This document shows positions 1-10,444 of a stretch of DNA of 34,700 nucleotides, piece after piece (the stretch's first letter is position 1; every line of letters starts with the position of its first letter). Source of the DNA: Candidatus Rariloculus versatilis (GTDB lineage: Bacteria; Pseudomonadota; Gammaproteobacteria; Steroidobacterales; Rariloculaceae); contig JAQAJI010000020.1 in NCBI GenBank assembly GCA_028278665.1, positions 1 to 34,700 of the forward strand, written 5' to 3'. The notes under the pieces are model-generated. The model saw only the letters and a program-made list of their open reading frames with translations, ran no database searches and had not been told where the DNA came from. A program made the translations under genes and the position numbers.

Positions 1-605
1 AACGCGAAGAACCGGTTCAGCGTGATGTCGGAGATGTAGAAGTCCCCGCGGATCCATTCGGCGATGCCCTCGCCGACCACCGGCACGGCGCCGAAGAGCG
101 ACACGATGACCTGTGCGCCCCAGTAGGACATGTTGCCCCAGGGCAGCAGGTAGCCGAAAAAGGCCTCGGCCATGAGGCAGAGGTAAATGAACATGCCGAT
201 CAGCCAGACGAGTTCTCGCGGCCGCTTGTACGACCCGTACATGAACCCGCGGAACATGTGCAGGTAAACGACGACGAAAAACGCCGAGGCCCCCGTCGAG
301 TGCAGGTAGCGAATGAGCCAGCCCCAGTCGACATCCCGCATGATGTACTCGACCGAGGCGAACGCCTCGTCCGCGGAAGGCTTGTAGTTCATCGTCAGGA
401 ATATGCCCGTGACGAACTGCATGATCACCACGACCGTCGCGAGCACACCGAAGCCGTACCAGAAGTTGAAGTTCTTCGCCGCGTAGTACTGTGTCGCATG
501 CTCCCTGATGAGCCGCGTCATCGGGAAACGGGCATCGACCCACGCGACCAGGGCGCCGAAGCGTCGATTGGGCCGGCCGCTGAGCTCAGGTGCCGCGCTC
601 GCCAC
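1..605 (-). CDS. petB: Cytochrome b of the bc1 complex (N-terminal part, cut by window edge)
   Basis: Membrane subunit of ubiquinol:cytochrome c reductase, which carries hemes bL and bH and the quinone sites. About 201 codons are visible; the C-terminal half lies outside the window. Seen: the N-terminal block with NFNFWYGFG (46-53), then helix B with two heme-ligand histidines 14 residues apart, H102 (RYLHSTG) and H116 (YLHMFRG), and the PWGNMSYWGAQV stretch near 155-166, all standard for PetB. The start is a GTG directly after the petA TGA stop, with GGGGAG upstream inside petA, so the two are translationally coupled. The remaining heme ligands in helix D fall beyond the edge. The identity is secure. 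Confidence 0.95.
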   Translation of the reverse strand, partial: MASAAPELSGRPNRRFGALVAWVDARFPMTRLIREHATQYYAAKNFNFWYGFGVLATVVVIMQFVTGIFLTMNYKPSADEAFASVEYIMRDVDWGWLIRYLHSTGASAFFVVVYLHMFRGFMYGSYKRPRELVWLIGMFIYLCLMAEAFFGYLLPWGNMSYWGAQVIVSLFGAVPVVGEGIAEWIRGDFYISDITLNRFFA

Positions 606-1196
606 TCAGACGCTCCCCGTGTCCACGCCGATGAGTATCGTGCCGTCGTCCACGTAGCGGTACGGCGGTACGGAAAGGTTTGTGGGCGCAGGTACGCCGG
701 CAAACACTCGCCCCGCGAGGTCGAACGTCGAACCGTGGCAGGGACAGTAGAATCCGCCTCCCCAATCGGCGCCGAGGTCCGCCGGGGCGACCTCGAACCG
801 CGGCAACGGCGCACAGCCCAGATGTGTGCAAACGCCCTCGACGACGAGAATACGGGGCTGGACGCTCCTGTGGTCGTTGCGTGCGTAACCGGGCTGTATG
901 GAATCTGCAGAATCGGGATCTGCGAGCAGTTCGGCGTCGCGGCCAAGCACACCGAGCATCTCCTCGGTACGATGCACGACATAGATCGGCCGACCTCGCC
1001 ACTCGACCTTCATGAGCGCACCGGGCTCAAGTTTGCTGACGTCGACTTCGACCGGCGCGCCGAGCGCCTGCGCCCGGGCACTCGGGCGAAACGAGGAGAC
1101 GAACGGCACCGCGGCGGCAACGGCCCCCACGCCGCCCGTGACGGCCGTAGCGGCAGTCAGAAAATGTCGCCTCGTCAGTTTCTCGCTTTGTGTCAT
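606..1196 (-). CDS. petA: Ubiquinol-cytochrome c reductase iron-sulfur (Rieske) subunit
   Basis: Rieske 2Fe-2S protein of the bc1 complex; it moves electrons from quinol to cytochrome c1 on the periplasmic side. It has 196 residues. The N-terminus has a twin-arginine motif (TRRHFL, residues 8-13) followed by a hydrophobic anchor (about 14-36), as expected for Tat-inserted Rieske proteins. Cluster ligands lie in CTHLGC (C123, H125; C128 in the disulfide) and CPCHGS (C151 in the disulfide, C153, H154). The ATG at 1196 was chosen because AGGAG lies 7 bases upstream and the Tat signal begins right after it; a longer frame up to 1331 runs through promoter sequence. First gene of petA-petB. Confidence 0.97.
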   Translation of the reverse strand: MTQSEKLTRRHFLTAATAVTGGVGAVAAAVPFVSSFRPSARAQALGAPVEVDVSKLEPGALMKVEWRGRPIYVVHRTEEMLGVLGRDAELLADPDSADSIQPGYARNDHRSVQPRILVVEGVCTHLGCAPLPRFEVAPADLGADWGGGFYCPCHGSTFDLAGRVFAGVPAPTNLSVPPYRYVDDGTILIGVDTGSV

Positions 1197-1313
1197 TGAC
1201 CACTCCTGCAAGAAGAGAGCCGGCCGGCTGCGGCCTCTCCAGGAGCCTGCGTTACAGGATTTCGCGCCCAGCGCGCGCGGAGCGCAACGTCGTCGGTGCC
1301 GTTGCGGCGGCGG

Positions 1314-1319
1314 ATTATA
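1314..1319 (-). promoter_or_regulatory. Candidate -10 box for the petAB operon
   Basis: A perfect TATAAT (minus strand) in very GC-rich surroundings, about 118 bases upstream of the petA start. No good TTGACA-like box lies at the right distance (the hexamers at 16-18 bp are GTCAAG, GGTCAA and TGGTCA), so the call rests on the -10 alone. The resulting leader would be about 110 bases. Confidence 0.5.
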
Positions 1320-1485
1320 CACGCCGGCCAAAGACCTTGACCACAGCGTTCCGGGAGGTTCCAGGGCACCGAAAACGGCCCCGCGGGCACCCCGAATGGG
1401 CCAATCTGCGATAGAGTCTGTACCCTATGGACAGCAGGCGGCCCGACAGGTGCCCGGGGTCCCGGGACCGGCGAGCCGGGTGAGC

Positions 1486-2550
1486 ATGAACCAGATCTCG
1501 AACCGTTGGCGAACTACCGGATACATCGCGCGGGCCGTTACCGCGGGACTTGCCGTCGCGTTTCTTGTCGTGCTCGTCAGACCGGATCTCATCGTTCCGC
1601 CGACCGGGTCTGAGGGTACGCCCGTCGCGAGCTTCGCCGACGCCGTCGCGGCAAGCTCGCCCGCGGTTGCGAACATCTATACGGAGCGCACTCTGACGGC
1701 GCCCGGCACCGGTTTGGGCCGGGCGCTCAGGGGCGGATTCCTCGGGTCGGCGGTCGTCATCGATCAGGCAGGCTATCTCGTCACGAACTGGCACGTGATC
1801 CGGGGCGCGGACGAGATTCGCGTTCAGCTTGCCGACGGGCGCGTAGCTGCGCCGGAGATCGTCGGGACGGACCCCGAGACGGAGCTGGCGTTGCTCAAGA
1901 TCGATCTCCCCGATCTGCCGAGCATCAGGCTTGGCCGATCCGATGAACTTGAAGTCGGCGAAGTCGTACTGGCTATCGGCAATTCGCTGGGGCTCAGCCA
2001 GACCGTGACGATGGGCATCGTGAGTGCAACGGGCCGGGGCCAGCTCAACGTGGCCGTGTTCGAGGACTTCATCCAGACCGATGCGGCCATCAACATCGGC
2101 AATTCCGGCGGCGCCCTGATCAACAGCCAGGGCGAGCTCGTCGGCGTCAACACGGCGGTCACGAGTTCCGCGACGCGCGACCAGGCACCTCCCGAAGGGA
2201 TCGGCTTCGCGATCCCCGTCAACCTCGTGCGCGGTGTCATGGCCCAACTGATCGAACACGGCCGGGTCATCCGCGGCTACCTGGGCGTCGAAGTCGAGGA
2301 TCTTTCGATCCGCGACACCGCGCCATTCGGGATCGACGGGTCCGCAGTACAGCTGCGCTCGGTGGAAGGTCCCGCGCTGACGGCGGGATTGCGCCCCGGC
2401 GACATTCTGACTCACGTTGGCGGGCAGCGCGTCTTCAACCGGCAGCAGGCCATGAACATCGTCGCAAGCACGCAGCCCGGCGAGCGCCTTGAAGTGCGGG
2501 CGACGCGGCTCGACGGTCGTACGATAAACACGGTCGCGGTGCTCGAGTAA
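1486..2550 (+). CDS. degS: DegS/AlgW-like periplasmic serine protease (HtrA family, one PDZ)
   Basis: Inner-membrane-anchored HtrA protease. In the family it cleaves the anti-sigma factor RseA/MucA when misfolded outer-membrane proteins occupy its PDZ domain. It has 354 residues, the DegS size. There is one N-terminal membrane segment (about 15-31), then the trypsin-like domain with H103 (TNWHVI) and S207 (GNSGGAL), then one PDZ domain (about 262-354). The residue at the usual catalytic Asp position is E133 (DPETELALL), an oddity listed as a finding. Start: ATG 1486, just before the membrane anchor; GTG 1480 is in frame and equally possible, and no strong ribosome site helps. It is divergent from petAB, a neighbourhood often seen for degS in gammaproteobacteria. 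Confidence 0.9.
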   Translation: MNQISNRWRTTGYIARAVTAGLAVAFLVVLVRPDLIVPPTGSEGTPVASFADAVAASSPAVANIYTERTLTAPGTGLGRALRGGFLGSAVVIDQAGYLVTNWHVIRGADEIRVQLADGRVAAPEIVGTDPETELALLKIDLPDLPSIRLGRSDELEVGEVVLAIGNSLGLSQTVTMGIVSATGRGQLNVAVFEDFIQTDAAINIGNSGGALINSQGELVGVNTAVTSSATRDQAPPEGIGFAIPVNLVRGVMAQLIEHGRVIRGYLGVEVEDLSIRDTAPFGIDGSAVQLRSVEGPALTAGLRPGDILTHVGGQRVFNRQQAMNIVASTQPGERLEVRATRLDGRTINTVAVLE

Positions 2551-2622
2551 CGGCCGGCACAGGACGGAAGCTGTACCGACCCGACAGTATCGCCCGCAGA
2601 CACACAAGGACGTGACAAGGCC

Positions 2623-3600
2623 ATGGATAGCGCAATTCGTTTGAGACGCGTCACCAAGACGTTCGGCGGCATGCGGGCCGTTGACAACCTTCACCTGACA
2701 GTGCCGGCTGGCGGTCTGTACGGGTTCATCGGACCCAACGGCGCGGGCAAGACCACCACGATCCGGATGATCATGTCCATCCTGTTTCCGGATTCCGGAG
2801 AGATCCAGGTGCTTGGGCGTCGGTCCGCGCTCTCAGCCAAGGACCGCATCGGCTACCTGCCCGAAGAGCGCGGTCTCTACAGGAAGATGAAGGTTCGCCC
2901 CTTCCTGCGCTACATGGGGCGCCTGAAGGGCGTGGACGGATCGGGTCTGGACCGGCGCATCTCCGGCTGGCTCGAACGCGTCGGGCTCCCCGGGATCGAG
3001 TCGAAACGTTGCGACGAGCTTTCCAAGGGGATGTCGCAGAAGGTCCAGTTCGTCTCGGCCGTGCTGCACGAGCCGGAGCTGCTGATCCTTGACGAGCCGT
3101 TCAGCGGGCTCGATCCGGTCAGCATGCGGATGCTGCGCGGTCTGATCCTCGAAGAGCACGCACGCGGCACGACGGTTCTGTTCTCCACGCACGTCATGCC
3201 GCAGGCCGAGGAAATCTGCGAGAACGTCGTCATGGTGCACAAGGGCCAAAAGGTTCTCGACGACTCCGTGCCGGACATTCGCAGTCGATTCGACCCGCGG
3301 AGCATTCAGTTCGAACCGCTCGATCCCGGGGCCGACACCAGGATGCTCGCGGCGATGCCGGAAGTGGAAGAAATCGGCGAAGGCGAGCGGGGTCTTGAAA
3401 TCCTGCTCCGCACGGGCACGGACCCGGCGGCGGCCATGCGCCGGATCATGGCAGCCGTGCCGGCGGCGCGCATCGAGCTTTCCCGACCCCGGCTTGAGGA
3501 TGTGTTCATCGGTCTGGTGAGCGACAGCGCATCCGCGGACGACGCAGACGGCCTGCGCGCGCAACTGCGCGATGCCGCAACGACGGGAGCAACGGCATGA
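2623..3600 (+). CDS. ABC transporter ATP-binding protein (NatA/ABC-2 exporter type)
   Basis: Cytoplasmic ATPase of an ABC-2 exporter; it works with the next gene. It has 325 residues. Walker A is GPNGAGKTT (37-45), the signature is LSKGM (133-137), Walker B is LLILDEP (153-159) and the switch histidine is H190 (FSTHVM). The last ~90 residues form the extra C-terminal domain of the NatA-like group (DUF4162-like), ending in the typical LEDVFIGL block. The gene overlaps the permease by 4 bases (ATGA), so the two form one unit. The substrate cannot be read from sequence; sodium, drug or lipid export are all possible for this class. Confidence 0.93.
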   Translation: MDSAIRLRRVTKTFGGMRAVDNLHLTVPAGGLYGFIGPNGAGKTTTIRMIMSILFPDSGEIQVLGRRSALSAKDRIGYLPEERGLYRKMKVRPFLRYMGRLKGVDGSGLDRRISGWLERVGLPGIESKRCDELSKGMSQKVQFVSAVLHEPELLILDEPFSGLDPVSMRMLRGLILEEHARGTTVLFSTHVMPQAEEICENVVMVHKGQKVLDDSVPDIRSRFDPRSIQFEPLDPGADTRMLAAMPEVEEIGEGERGLEILLRTGTDPAAAMRRIMAAVPAARIELSRPRLEDVFIGLVSDSASADDADGLRAQLRDAATTGATA

Positions 3601-4967
3601 AACGCATCCTGCAGATCGCCCAGCGCGACTTCATTGCGGTCGCCATGACCAAGGGCTTCATCATCGGGCTACTGATCTTTCCGCTCATTCTGGTCCTGTC
3701 GGGGACCCTCCTGCCGCGACTTTTCATGGACACCGGCTACCAGGTCGAGGGCCGCTACGCGATCATCGATCCCACGGAGGTCGTACAGCCCGAATTGAGC
3801 CTCGCGCTCGACCCCGACACGATCGCCGAACGGCGGCTTGAGCGGCGTCGCGGGGCACTGGAGGAGTTGCCGGACATGGTTCGGGACGTCGCGCAAATCG
3901 AAACTGAACAGGATCTGCTCGAGCTGCTGGGACCGCTGCCGAACGTCCGCCTGGTCGAACTGTCTCCCGATGCGGACGTCGAAGCCGAAAAAGCCTGGCT
4001 GAACGGCGAGACCGACGGTCTCGGGCACACCGCGCTGATCTTGATTCACGACGACGCGGTCCAGGCGCAGGGCGCCGAAGGAGAGTACGGAAGTTACGAT
4101 CTGTTTGTCGTACCCAACCTCGACGACCGCGATCTCGGCTTCATACACAACAGCGTTCGCGACGCGATCATTACCGCACGCGTCGCCCGGCAGTCGCTCG
4201 ACAGGGACGCGATCGAAGCCGTTCTGCAGGTCTCCCGGCCTGCGGCGACGACGGTCAGCCAGGATGGCGAACAGCGTGCGCTTCCTGAACTGAACGCCCT
4301 GTTGCCGGTGGCGTTCCTGCTCCTGCTTGTCATGGGCATCATGACCGGCAGCGGCACGATGCTGACGTCGATGATCGAAGAGAAATCCAGTCGCGTCGTC
4401 GAAGTCCTGTTGTCCGCGGTCTCGCCGATGGAACTCATGGCCGGCAAGCTCCTCGGAGGCGTTGCGATCAGCCTGGTCACAATGGTTCTTTACCTCGGCG
4501 CGGGGCTTGTGGCACTCGTGTCGTTCTCGATGTTCGGCCTGCTCGATCCGTGGCTGATCCTGTACCTGATGATCTTTTTCCTGATCGGTTTTTTCGTGAT
4601 CGGTTCGCTGATGCTCGCGGTCGGCGGGGCAGTCAACGAGGTCAGCGAAGCGCAGCAACTGCAGATGCCCCTGATGCTCGTCGTCATGGCCCCGTGGCTG
4701 CTCTGGCCCGTGATCTCGAGGGACCCCAATTCGACGCTGGCGATCGTGGCGAGCTTCCTCCCGCCGATCAATCCGTTCGGCATGGTGCTCAGGATGGCAT
4801 CGACCCAGCCGCCGCCGACGTGGCAGGTGTGGCTGTCGATCGGCGTGGGAGCAGCCTCCGTGGTGGGCGCGGTCTGGTTGGCCGCCAAGGTGTTCCGGAT
4901 CGGCTTGCTGATGCACGGCAAGCCGCCGAACCTGATGACGCTGCTGCGCTGGGTCCGGATGTCCTGA
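3597..4967 (+). CDS. ABC-2 type transporter permease (NatB-like)
   Basis: Membrane partner of the preceding ATPase. It has 456 residues. One N-terminal transmembrane helix (about 19-40) is followed by a large extracytoplasmic domain (about 45-235) rich in acidic residues, then a cluster of about five helices from residue 237 to 445. The segment SMIEEKSSRVVEVLLSAVSP (about 260-280), lying before the later helices, is a hallmark of NatB-like ABC-2 permeases. The start overlaps the stop of the ATPase gene. The pair converges on murA. Function as an exporter is secure; the substrate is unknown. Confidence 0.92.
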   Translation: MKRILQIAQRDFIAVAMTKGFIIGLLIFPLILVLSGTLLPRLFMDTGYQVEGRYAIIDPTEVVQPELSLALDPDTIAERRLERRRGALEELPDMVRDVAQIETEQDLLELLGPLPNVRLVELSPDADVEAEKAWLNGETDGLGHTALILIHDDAVQAQGAEGEYGSYDLFVVPNLDDRDLGFIHNSVRDAIITARVARQSLDRDAIEAVLQVSRPAATTVSQDGEQRALPELNALLPVAFLLLLVMGIMTGSGTMLTSMIEEKSSRVVEVLLSAVSPMELMAGKLLGGVAISLVTMVLYLGAGLVALVSFSMFGLLDPWLILYLMIFFLIGFFVIGSLMLAVGGAVNEVSEAQQLQMPLMLVVMAPWLLWPVISRDPNSTLAIVASFLPPINPFGMVLRMASTQPPPTWQVWLSIGVGAASVVGAVWLAAKVFRIGLLMHGKPPNLMTLLRWVRMS

Positions 4968-5079
4968 AGCGTGTCGGGGCGTACAAGCGGACCCTACCGT
5001 TCGACCCGGAGTCTGCGGGACCGTCACCGGCTGGCTTCGCCAAAAGAATTGGCCGTAACGACAATTCTCGGTCGCCGTA

Positions 5080-6611
<1,532 letters not shown>

Positions 6612-6813
6612 CGCTTCTTCCGTCCGGGTCGCTCCAGCCGTCGACGGGCGTGTAGTCTATCAGTCCGCCGTGAGCGCCGCGCTGCATGGAACAAGAGACC
6701 GCCGCGCCGCCGCCATCTGATCCACCGAGTCCCCGCTGCGCCCGGCGGTTTGAGGCGCTTGGCGCCGTCGGGTACAGCGGCCGAGCCATTCTGGTCCGCC
6801 GGGCGGCATGGCG

Positions 6814-6819
6814 TACAAT
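6814..6819 (+). promoter_or_regulatory. Candidate -10 box upstream of lptC
   Basis: TACAAT lies about 39 bases before the lptC ATG, in the 246-base gap between divergent ibaG and lptC. The -35 region (around 6790-6796) is poor. Nothing else recognisable lies in this gap; short open frames there lack coding character. Confidence 0.35.
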
Positions 6820-6857
6820 CGAAACCACCATCGCAACCCGGCACTGCGTAACGCGCC

Positions 6858-7421
6858 ATGCATTTGAATGCCCGAAACTCTGCCGTCTACATCGTGCTGT
6901 GCGGCGCAGCCCTCGCGACATGGCTCGCGAGCCGACCGGACGCCGCCGAGCAACGCCCGTCCGTCCCGACCGCGGACACCCCCCCGGGCTATTACTTCGA
7001 GGATGTCGCGCTGCTCGGTACGGATGACGCGGGCGCCGTCGTGTACCACATCGTTGCAGCCAGGGTCGAGGAGACCGGAAGCGAGCGTGAACTTCAACTC
7101 AGCGATGTCCGCGTTCAGTACCGCGACAGTGAAGACGTCGCGTGGCTCGTCGAAGCCGCGCACGCAACCGCCCCCGTCGACCACTCCTGGCTCGATCTCA
7201 GCGGCAACATCCGCGTGACGAGCGCCGCCGAGGAGCCTTCGGGGCAAATCGTGATCGAAGCGGACCAGCTGCTGCTCGAGCCCGAGCGATATACCGTGAC
7301 TACCGATTCACCCGTGACCCTGTCGTTCGAGGGCAACCGGCTCGAAGCACGCGGACTTTCAGCGGACCTCCGGGACGACAGGCTCGAACTTTCAAGCGTA
7401 CATGGCCGGTTTGACCCCTGA
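6858..7421 (+). CDS. lptC: LPS export protein LptC
   Basis: Inner-membrane bitopic protein of the LPS transport bridge; it receives LPS from LptB2FG and passes it to LptA. It has 187 residues. One N-terminal membrane helix (about 9-25) is followed by a periplasmic beta-jellyroll domain (from about 45) with the GYYFEDV start and repeated beta-strand spacing typical of the LptC/LptA fold. Sequence conservation is low, as is usual for LptC, so order supports the call: it is directly followed by lptA (20-base overlap) and lptB. kdsC and kdsD, which often precede it, are not here. Confidence 0.88.
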   Translation: MHLNARNSAVYIVLCGAALATWLASRPDAAEQRPSVPTADTPPGYYFEDVALLGTDDAGAVVYHIVAARVEETGSERELQLSDVRVQYRDSEDVAWLVEAAHATAPVDHSWLDLSGNIRVTSAAEEPSGQIVIEADQLLLEPERYTVTTDSPVTLSFEGNRLEARGLSADLRDDRLELSSVHGRFDP

Positions 7422-8073
7422 CAGCGCGCGGCCGGCGTTGCCACCCTTTGCCGAATCGTACCGCAGGCTCCGGCTGGCGGCACTGTGCATCGTCTGGCCG
7501 TGCCTCGCGTTCGGGCAGGTTGATGAAGCACCGCAGACGATTTCGCTGGAAGCGACCACGACATCGATCGACCGCGCGTCGAACAGGTTCTCGATCGAGG
7601 GCGTACGCATAACGCAGGGCGATCTCAGAATCGAAGCCGACCTCGCCACGGCATCGGGCCTCGACTTCGCGGCCAGCGAGTGGGAGTTCAGCGGCAACGT
7701 CACGATCGCGATCGAGTCCGCCGTCATCGCGGCCGATCGCGCCGTATTCTCCTTCGACTCGCATGAGCTCGTCATGGGTGAACTGCTTGGCAATCCCGTG
7801 AGGTTCGAGGCAACCCAACCGCAGCGCGAGGAACTCGTGCGCGGCACGTCCAGCCGCGTGCACTACGACAACGTCGCGGGCACGGTGCGCATGGAAGGCG
7901 ACGCGGCACTCGTCGTCGGACCCAACGAGATTCGCGGCTGCGACCTGATCTATGACCTGACCCAGGAACAGGTGGCGTCAGGCACGTCGGACTGCGGCGA
8001 ACCGTTTCGGATCCTGATCGAGCCACCGGCGGAGGAAGAGTCGCCGGAACCGGACTCGCCCGAGCCGATATGA
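7402..8073 (+). CDS. lptA: LPS transport periplasmic protein LptA (OstA-like)
   Basis: Periplasmic bridge protein that forms head-to-tail beta-jellyroll filaments carrying LPS to LptDE. It has 223 residues. A signal-like hydrophobic stretch (about 21-38, [16 protein letters not shown]) is followed by the OstA domain with the repeated pattern of [32 protein letters not shown] and [16 protein letters not shown]. The C-terminus is an unusual acidic, proline-rich tail ([13 protein letters not shown]). The start overlaps lptC by 20 bases; a later start nearer the signal is possible, because the residues before it look spare. It overlaps lptB by 4 bases (ATGA). Confidence 0.88.
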   Translation: MAGLTPDSARPALPPFAESYRRLRLAALCIVWPCLAFGQVDEAPQTISLEATTTSIDRASNRFSIEGVRITQGDLRIEADLATASGLDFAASEWEFSGNVTIAIESAVIAADRAVFSFDSHELVMGELLGNPVRFEATQPQREELVRGTSSRVHYDNVAGTVRMEGDAALVVGPNEIRGCDLIYDLTQEQVASGTSDCGEPFRILIEPPAEEESPEPDSPEPI

Positions 8074-8795
8074 GCAAGCTCGAGGCGCGCGGAATCGCAA
8101 AACGATATCGCCAGCGGGAAGTCGTCAAGGAACTGACACTCACCATCGAGAGCGGCGAGGTCGTGGGGCTGCTCGGCCCGAACGGCGCCGGCAAGACGAC
8201 GGCCTTCTACATGATCGTCGGGCTCGTGCGCTGCGACCGCGGCAACATCGTGCTCAATGGCCGGGACATCACGCGTCAGCCGGTTCACCGACGCGCCCAG
8301 CTCGGCCTCGGCTACCTGCCCCAGGAAGCGTCGGTTTTTCGCAAGCTCAGCGTCGCGGACAACATTCGCGCGATACTCGAGACCAGGTCGGGCCTGAACC
8401 GCGCGGCCCGTCAGGCCGAACTGGAGGTACTGCTGGTGGATCTGCATATCGGCCACGTCAGGGACAGTCTCGGCGTGAGCCTGTCGGGCGGCGAACGCCG
8501 CCGGGTCGAAATCGCCCGGGCGCTCGCGGCCGACCCCAAGTTCGTGCTGCTCGACGAGCCCTTCGCGGGCGTCGACCCGATCTCCGTGGTCGATATCCAG
8601 CGCATCATAGGACAACTGAGCCAACGCGAGATCGGTGTTCTCGTCACCGATCACAACGTGCGCGAAACGCTTGGAATTTGCGGGCATGCCTATATCCTGA
8701 ACGAAGGCGAACTCATGGCAGCCGGCACACCGAATGAGATTCTGGCCAACAGGAACGTACGGGAGGTCTACCTCGGCGAGGACTTCTCACTCTGA
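8070..8795 (+). CDS. lptB: LPS export ABC transporter ATPase LptB
   Basis: Cytoplasmic ATPase that powers LPS extraction from the inner membrane with LptF and LptG (not in this window). It has 241 residues, matching E. coli. Walker A is GPNGAGKTT (36-44), the Q-loop is in [14 protein letters not shown], the signature is LSGGE (138-142), Walker B ends in [11 protein letters not shown] (D162, E163) and the switch histidine is H195 (TDHNVRET). FAGVDPISV is the LptB-specific form of the D-loop. It is the third gene in the translationally coupled lptCAB set, and rpoN follows after 15 bases. Confidence 0.97.
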   Translation: MSKLEARGIAKRYRQREVVKELTLTIESGEVVGLLGPNGAGKTTAFYMIVGLVRCDRGNIVLNGRDITRQPVHRRAQLGLGYLPQEASVFRKLSVADNIRAILETRSGLNRAARQAELEVLLVDLHIGHVRDSLGVSLSGGERRRVEIARALAADPKFVLLDEPFAGVDPISVVDIQRIIGQLSQREIGVLVTDHNVRETLGICGHAYILNEGELMAAGTPNEILANRNVREVYLGEDFSL

Positions 8796-8810
8796 GATGC
8801 GGGCGATCGA

Positions 8811-10262
8811 ATGCTGAAGCAGGCTCTGCAACTGAAGCTCTCGCAGCAACTCAGGATGACGCCGCAATTGCAGCAGGCGATCCACCTGCTGCAATTGCCG
8901 ATCATGGACCTCAGAGCCCGCATCCAGCAGGCGCTCGAGCAAAACGTGATGCTGGAGATCGACGACCCGGAGGCTCGGGACTCGGCCGTGACCGCCGACA
9001 GGAGCGATGACCTTTTCGATCGGGACGCTTCAACGGAGGCTTCCGAAGCGGACGACGGCAGTCTGGACTTCGAGGCGCCGACGCATGCCGGCTGGGACGA
9101 CGCGCCGAGAGCGGGGCCGTCGGAGGCCCCGAGGTTCACTGACTCCGCAACACCGTTCGAGCACGCCGATCGTTCGGATGAAACGCTCACCGACCACCTG
9201 TTGTGGCAACTGGAACTTGAGAACCTCGACCGCCGCAGCACTGCGATCGGGCAGGCGATCATCGACGCCGTCAATGACGACGGCTATGTCACTGACGACC
9301 TCCACACGATACGTGCGACGCTGGCACCGGATGTCGATGCATCGCTTGCCGAGATCGAATCGATGCTCGAACGCGTGCAGACCTTCGATCCGGCCGGGGT
9401 CGCGGCACGCTCCGTTGCCGAGTGCATGCTGCTGCAGCTCGATCAACTCGATCCGGAGATACCGGGTCGCGATTTCGCCCGCGCGATCGCGCGCGAGCAT
9501 CTCGAACTTCTGGCAGAGCAACGCTACGACGCGCTCAAGCGCCAACTCGGCGCGACAGGCGATGAACTCAAGGATGCGCTGCTGCTCGTTCGAGCCTGCC
9601 ATCCGCGCCCGGGCGGCGCGGTCCAGGCACCGGCAACGGACTTCGTCGTTCCCGACGTATTCGTCCGGCGCGTTGACGGCCGCTGGTTCGTCGAGCTCAA
9701 CGACTCGATCGCGCCGAGGCTGCGTGTCAATCCCGTTTACGCAGGCTCGCTCGGCCGGGGCGGCGATTACGACGTGCTCAAGACCCAGCTTCAGGAAGCG
9801 CGCTGGCTGATACGCAGCCTCGAGATACGCAACGAGACGCTCGCCCGGGTCGCAGTCACGATCGTCGAAAGGCAGTCGGGCTTTCTCGAGCATGGCGACG
9901 AACACATGCAGCCGATGGTCCTGCGCGACGTCGCCGAAGCGATCGGCATGCACGAATCGACAATCTCGCGCGTTACCGCCAACAAGTACATGCTGACGCC
10001 GCGCGGCATGTTCGAGCTCAGGTACTTCTTTTCAAGCCATGTCCCCGGCAGCGAGGGCGACCGGTCCTCGACTGCGGTGCGCGCGAAGATCCGCAAACTT
10101 GTCGCAGCGGAGAACCCGGAAAAGCCGCTCAGCGACAACCGGATCGCGCGAATGCTTGCCGAAGACGGCGTGCAGGTCGCGCGGCGCACCGTGGCCAAGT
10201 ACCGCGAAGCACTGAAAATCCCCTCATCGAGCGACCGCAGGCAACGCAGACTCGCGGGATGA
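8811..10262 (+). CDS. rpoN: RNA polymerase sigma-54 factor
   Basis: Alternative sigma factor that recognises -24/-12 promoters and needs an AAA+ activator. It has 483 residues, the normal size. Region I is the Gln/Leu-rich N-terminus (LKLSQQLRMTPQLQQAIHLL, 8-27), region II is a short acidic stretch (about 45-120), then come the core-binding and helix-turn-helix regions (VAEAIGMHESTISRV) and the RpoN box ARRTVAKYRE (457-466). The lptB-rpoN-hpf order is that of E. coli. No convincing sigma-54 promoter was found in this window when TGGCAC sites were checked for correct spacing. Confidence 0.98.
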   Translation: MLKQALQLKLSQQLRMTPQLQQAIHLLQLPIMDLRARIQQALEQNVMLEIDDPEARDSAVTADRSDDLFDRDASTEASEADDGSLDFEAPTHAGWDDAPRAGPSEAPRFTDSATPFEHADRSDETLTDHLLWQLELENLDRRSTAIGQAIIDAVNDDGYVTDDLHTIRATLAPDVDASLAEIESMLERVQTFDPAGVAARSVAECMLLQLDQLDPEIPGRDFARAIAREHLELLAEQRYDALKRQLGATGDELKDALLLVRACHPRPGGAVQAPATDFVVPDVFVRRVDGRWFVELNDSIAPRLRVNPVYAGSLGRGGDYDVLKTQLQEARWLIRSLEIRNETLARVAVTIVERQSGFLEHGDEHMQPMVLRDVAEAIGMHESTISRVTANKYMLTPRGMFELRYFFSSHVPGSEGDRSSTAVRAKIRKLVAAENPEKPLSDNRIARMLAEDGVQVARRTVAKYREALKIPSSSDRRQRRLAG

Positions 10263-10302
10263 AGTACCCTGAACCGGCAGCCCGTGGTGAAAGCCCCACT
10301 GC

Positions 10303-10351
10303 ATTCGACCGACGATGCATCCCGCCCGGCTGCGTTGCTCGTCGGTCGAAT
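10303..10351 (+). repeat. Perfect 13-bp inverted repeat in the rpoN-hpf gap
   Basis: ATTCGACCGACGA (10303-10315) and TCGTCGGTCGAAT (10339-10351) are exact reverse complements with a 23-base loop, inside the 182-base gap before hpf. The loop can add a 3-bp stem (GCA/TGC) next to the main stem. No T-run follows, so it is not an ordinary terminator. It could be an mRNA hairpin that protects or separates hpf from the rpoN message, or a dyad operator. Confidence 0.6.
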
Positions 10352-10444
10352 ATTCCCGATATTCTCCCTCCTCGCGCCTCTCGCCGGTCTCGGTGCGACG
10401 CGGGACTTTCACCACGGGCTGCCAGAAGCCCAAGGAGCGCCAAT

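Noticed and set aside
1012-1485. N-terminal extension of the DegS frame
   Set aside because: It overlaps petA antisense and the petA promoter. The real protein begins with the membrane anchor at 1486 (or 1480).
6686-7027. 113-codon plus-strand frame before and across lptC
   Set aside because: It overlaps the start of lptC in another frame, is Arg-rich and has no ribosome site.
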